Shown here piece by piece: positions 63,801 through 64,000 of a stretch of 64,000 bases of DNA; the stretch's first letter is position 1, and each line of letters opens with the position of its first letter. The stretch covers positions 1 through 64,000 of the IMG/VR virus record IMGVR_UViG_3300043395_000420; one strand, written 5' to 3'. The stretch comes from a virus. A program made the translations under genes and the position numbers. The notes beneath the pieces are model-generated. The model ran no database searches, was not told the origin of the DNA, and was given only the letters and a program-made list of their open reading frames with translations.

Positions 63801-64000
63801 TTCTAATGGCGGTTCAAATACTACAGGTTGAGTTGGTTTTTTATAAACTGGAGCATTTGGATCAGATAAAGGTAATCCCCAACCATACCAACTACCCCTT
63901 ATTGGTTCTAATTCTTCTTTATTTAAGTCTTCTAGTCTATCAAAAGCATCATGAACATTTCTGGGTACAAAACCACGTGTTGTTAGTATTTCTCTTGCTT
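57894..64000 (-). CDS. Repeat-rich giant protein, N-terminus beyond the window (at least 2034 codons)
   Basis: The reading frame stays open from 63611 to the right edge; I checked each codon, so the ATG at 63611 is internal and the gene is partial. Features, numbered from that Met: a 99-residue module (N-R-I-E to K-G-Q-V, GQLNYGNRTGQQPNY inside) occurring twice; a hydrophobic stretch near residue 410-460; a possible ADP-ribosyltransferase-like region (FVRGIS with Arg598, later GLYTSNSMRTAEGYTYGNGY); YLGKYMFRNGGLVKMQ and YLGQYEFKNGGLVRMQ, each followed by YKTPTG[QE]S[LI]YLDP; and a zincin-like HEINH at 1484-1488. It ends KKVKIKSLPRKNK. Likely packaged and ejected, with enzymatic parts acting in the host. 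Confidence 0.75.
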   Translation of the reverse strand, partial: AREILTTRGFVPRNVHDAFDRLEDLNKEELEPIRGSWYGWGLPLSDPNAPVYKKPTQPVVFEPPLERIESKPLTKLPVTVPQLRSIDTRIGLGKGRFDSQSIGQLNYGNRTGQQPNYKAVWDNTNKKWTMQEIEPEEQNYYNEKNKIKKQYGGLTKYQKKGQVPRYIDDKDEFLKAFAAYQDSTILNQAMVMQNRLMNKNAPSNQYTAARKSIKNAPPISDFSVKNLKNNRIPRVVPGLESYGPMAKDFINEKDMFTDNYFVTKEDRDLIKYYKSLGLTDDNIMYHTSADVVHPKIRPVGVYWDGRAWSPRYAAPKTIPVWTGDPNFDPNIGLGIVDDETLNRIEPLPLKRLPVTVPSLKNIDTNIGLGKTFRKSQNIGQLNYGNRTGQQPNYEAVWDNVNKKYVMRAVESEEKDYYNEKNKIQKQYGGLVKYQDKGQVDLNTYPNQVLTYKDNPEWFDNRAMYSGDDRYDAQIRKLVYEGKGGYNPHTRTLHFLKPDQQTEVDQTTKTLSKDKRTWDQQDKKIVGKIKKDVTKMTPEKARQYIIDNQKDFVQKSALATGVLAAPFAAPAVIGSLEAPMIVAGSAVPGITVGNTIAALGTGYGITQLPHTYNIISKAVDNPTTSNITDAAIATGLNALDFVGVGIGKAAISGAKQTGKFITTETLLKNVTSSSANASKNLEDLQKLQEFANQYGYELPANLERIAQSDELTNRTIRGLMNRHNTFVRGISTNWDELQKALVREYGPEKGKELWKNITDNFEKNGIDYINNPQGAAEYMATHIPISTGYGRASLDNHYLGRGLEGLYTSNSMRTAEGYTYGNGYIVKAKRPTNFSSANRQDWITENRPEYYDEYLPKAGERGVSLETLRGVTRDDLKHYLERGSISQEKYDRLNTFLDEVPKLQKDLRKKYGVADGEFVPDDVLDDFMDEFAAVKQAKMDELFPPLTYDKKLLRTERSNQATDAFDFLIKKEGTSKNLSEWLKTQPYQEKMKKARELGESLSKYTWEEQQPIREQIKRLEQETNELYNQSVQDYMKTHHPDYDPVNKYAHYIHLGTPGEKALEPIRSWRITPEKWENRSRGHQNLYTKGLSAMETGGGIYLGKYMFRNGGLVKMQGDDSPSQVSPKGKGWREYKTPTGQSLYLDPRFKNQRYYVDEKGNAITPDQNMSLFDVQDNIWESGTSMAPLVIDTKKEDFEKYLADQQGTLKPAPEGFERLKHQFIYAMDQPLDALGSLIQRGYIPQGNLSGNYPTSSPMSDIIGAFNPASVLMDIGRVGRDLGEKETYTTWGGAGEAGLNIAGFLPFGSIAKKVSKNIPSKVYNNRTIDEFFKENKIGKSLDEIELEGLQDLERQKVSIDRVPESGYSKSFTRADQQKAFDEATEFDKLWTYSKQGLEDYEKIKPEIQKLKDAKAIKDKEYYDKVAELDKRSNEIELELASDTEGKNLARLTDEKEALERQENTLWLTTFNEKAELDKAIDDLKNSISIYDPEFERKALELKKANNDYDIDKLQVVLPNDERNKLVYFNEDDPSFQNLLELEKLFLRQNIDDIGGVRLNNSTITLGTRKKPIITTHIKKEKLPWSWSNPFKTKTKKSLVDLEQNMLVNPTEVGGVGIHEINHDRQLINNWIDAVQHHDPNYAYYVNHDKNDLAKMFKSIMVEPTAPDNGKYTYQTWLSGLGELHSELGKARLKTAKDMMKDHGISMEEAVKILKQDRDDFTDYLIEEGNLNKHFKPETSLAEKRAAIKILPVAVPAIGAGYLGSKLYESQTDKPAVNKQFVSFKNGGSYLGQYEFKNGGLVRMQDGGAKGKEYKTPTGESIYLDPNFKTYARYIDSKGNVIPNTELQKFSMIYNPENDIWESTHSERSLPVIETRMSYEDRLNKSLGDPMGKAAREAEEGIEPGEDPVDNFRHPLAGMYTQQAIAKKTGNIPVISPALGWLGANAMGVGHELGTIFNDNRPLKYKGREALEDIFNNAYGATIGLLPIPNKSKEEILYKTSAKNMIPDGISNPDGRDFYFKKNGGAIKKVKIKSLPRKNK
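62682..62978 (-). repeat. 99-codon tandem module, copy 2
   Basis: This stretch encodes the second copy of a module that runs from LNRIEPLPL to YQDKGQV and contains GQLNYGNRTGQQPNYEAVWD and NEKNKIQKQYGGLVK. It aligns without gaps to the copy at 63510-63806, with about 70% identical residues by eye. The period is 828 bases. Confidence 0.8.
63510..63806 (-). repeat. 99-codon tandem module, copy 1
   Basis: First visible copy, from LERIESKPL to YQKKGQV, containing GQLNYGNRTGQQPNYKAVWD and NEKNKIKKQYGGLTK. Because part of it lies upstream of the Met at 63611, it proves that the protein continues beyond that Met. More copies could lie past the window. Confidence 0.8.

Noticed and set aside
1-64000. 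Alternative genetic code (stop codon reassignment), as in some crAss-like phages
   Set aside because: TAA, TAG and TGA all occur at ends of well-supported genes (for example TAG after UDG and the polymerase, TGA at 1960), and the giant genes are open under the standard code.
1-64000. tRNA genes or CRISPR arrays
   Set aside because: Gaps between genes are almost all below 70 bases and contain no cloverleaf-like or repeat-spacer pattern that I can see; no scan program was run.
1-64000. Integrase, transposase or prophage attachment site
   Set aside because: No recombinase-like or transposase-like product is present among the genes, and no insertion-sequence-type inverted repeats were noticed.

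Overview
The window looks like part of the genome of a crAss-like bacteriophage (order Crassvirales), infecting a bacterium of the Bacteroidota. The call rests on several points. A giant protein carries the DFDID metal-binding motif in the sequence context typical of crAss-like virion RNA polymerases. A compact rightward replication set (family 1 uracil-DNA glycosylase, DnaB-type helicase, Sak4-like ATPase with an SSB-like partner, TOPRIM primase, PD-(D/E)XK nuclease, family B DNA polymerase) faces a leftward block of enormous virion-cargo-type genes. The DNA is AT-rich and genes are packed with stop/start overlaps. TAA, TAG and TGA all end genes, so the standard code is in use. Major capsid protein, portal, terminase and most tail genes are not here and presumably lie beyond the edges.

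Positions 1-20668 run rightward, with one exception. Positions 15-1960 hold seven small early genes, several with membrane segments. A lone leftward gene sits at 1954-2274. Positions 2298-8482 carry DNA maintenance and replication: UDG, a DnaA-domain-IV-like HTH protein, DnaB, Sak4-like ATPase, SSB-like protein, a terminator, then primase. Positions 8466-12455 hold a GIY-YIG-like protein, a DUF6878-like and DUF6915-like pair, and a VWA/metallopeptidase-like protein paired with a MoxR-type AAA+ ATPase. Positions 12512-19693 hold two paralogous BRCT-like proteins, the PD-(D/E)XK nuclease, DNA polymerase B and a DUF932-like protein. Positions 19753-20668 hold a DUF1599-type and a MazG-type nucleotide protein.

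Positions 20665-64000 run leftward. In transcription order (right to left) come a repeat-rich protein that continues past the right edge (57894-64000), two glycine-glycine-motif proteins of 730 and 859 aa, proteins of 1060 and 1929 aa, a 4419-aa fusion of zincin-like segments, a two-barrel RNA polymerase, an SF1 helicase and an ASCH-like domain, and a 1875-aa zincin-bearing protein. Three small proteins sharing an N-terminal module follow, then a lysis cassette (cell-wall hydrolase, holin, overlapping spanin-like pair), then small basic proteins ending convergently at 20665.

The likely logic, from knowledge of the family, is that the giant leftward proteins are packed in the capsid and ejected with the DNA. 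The packaged polymerase would transcribe the rightward early and replication genes, and the leftward structural and lysis genes would be expressed late. The most unusual things seen are the size and domain content of the RNA polymerase-helicase fusion; a short GGL[VT][KR]-type motif spread over at least five leftward proteins; a 99-codon tandem module in the last gene; a candidate ADP-ribosyltransferase-like segment beside a zincin motif in that gene; and a shared N-terminal module on three consecutive small proteins.
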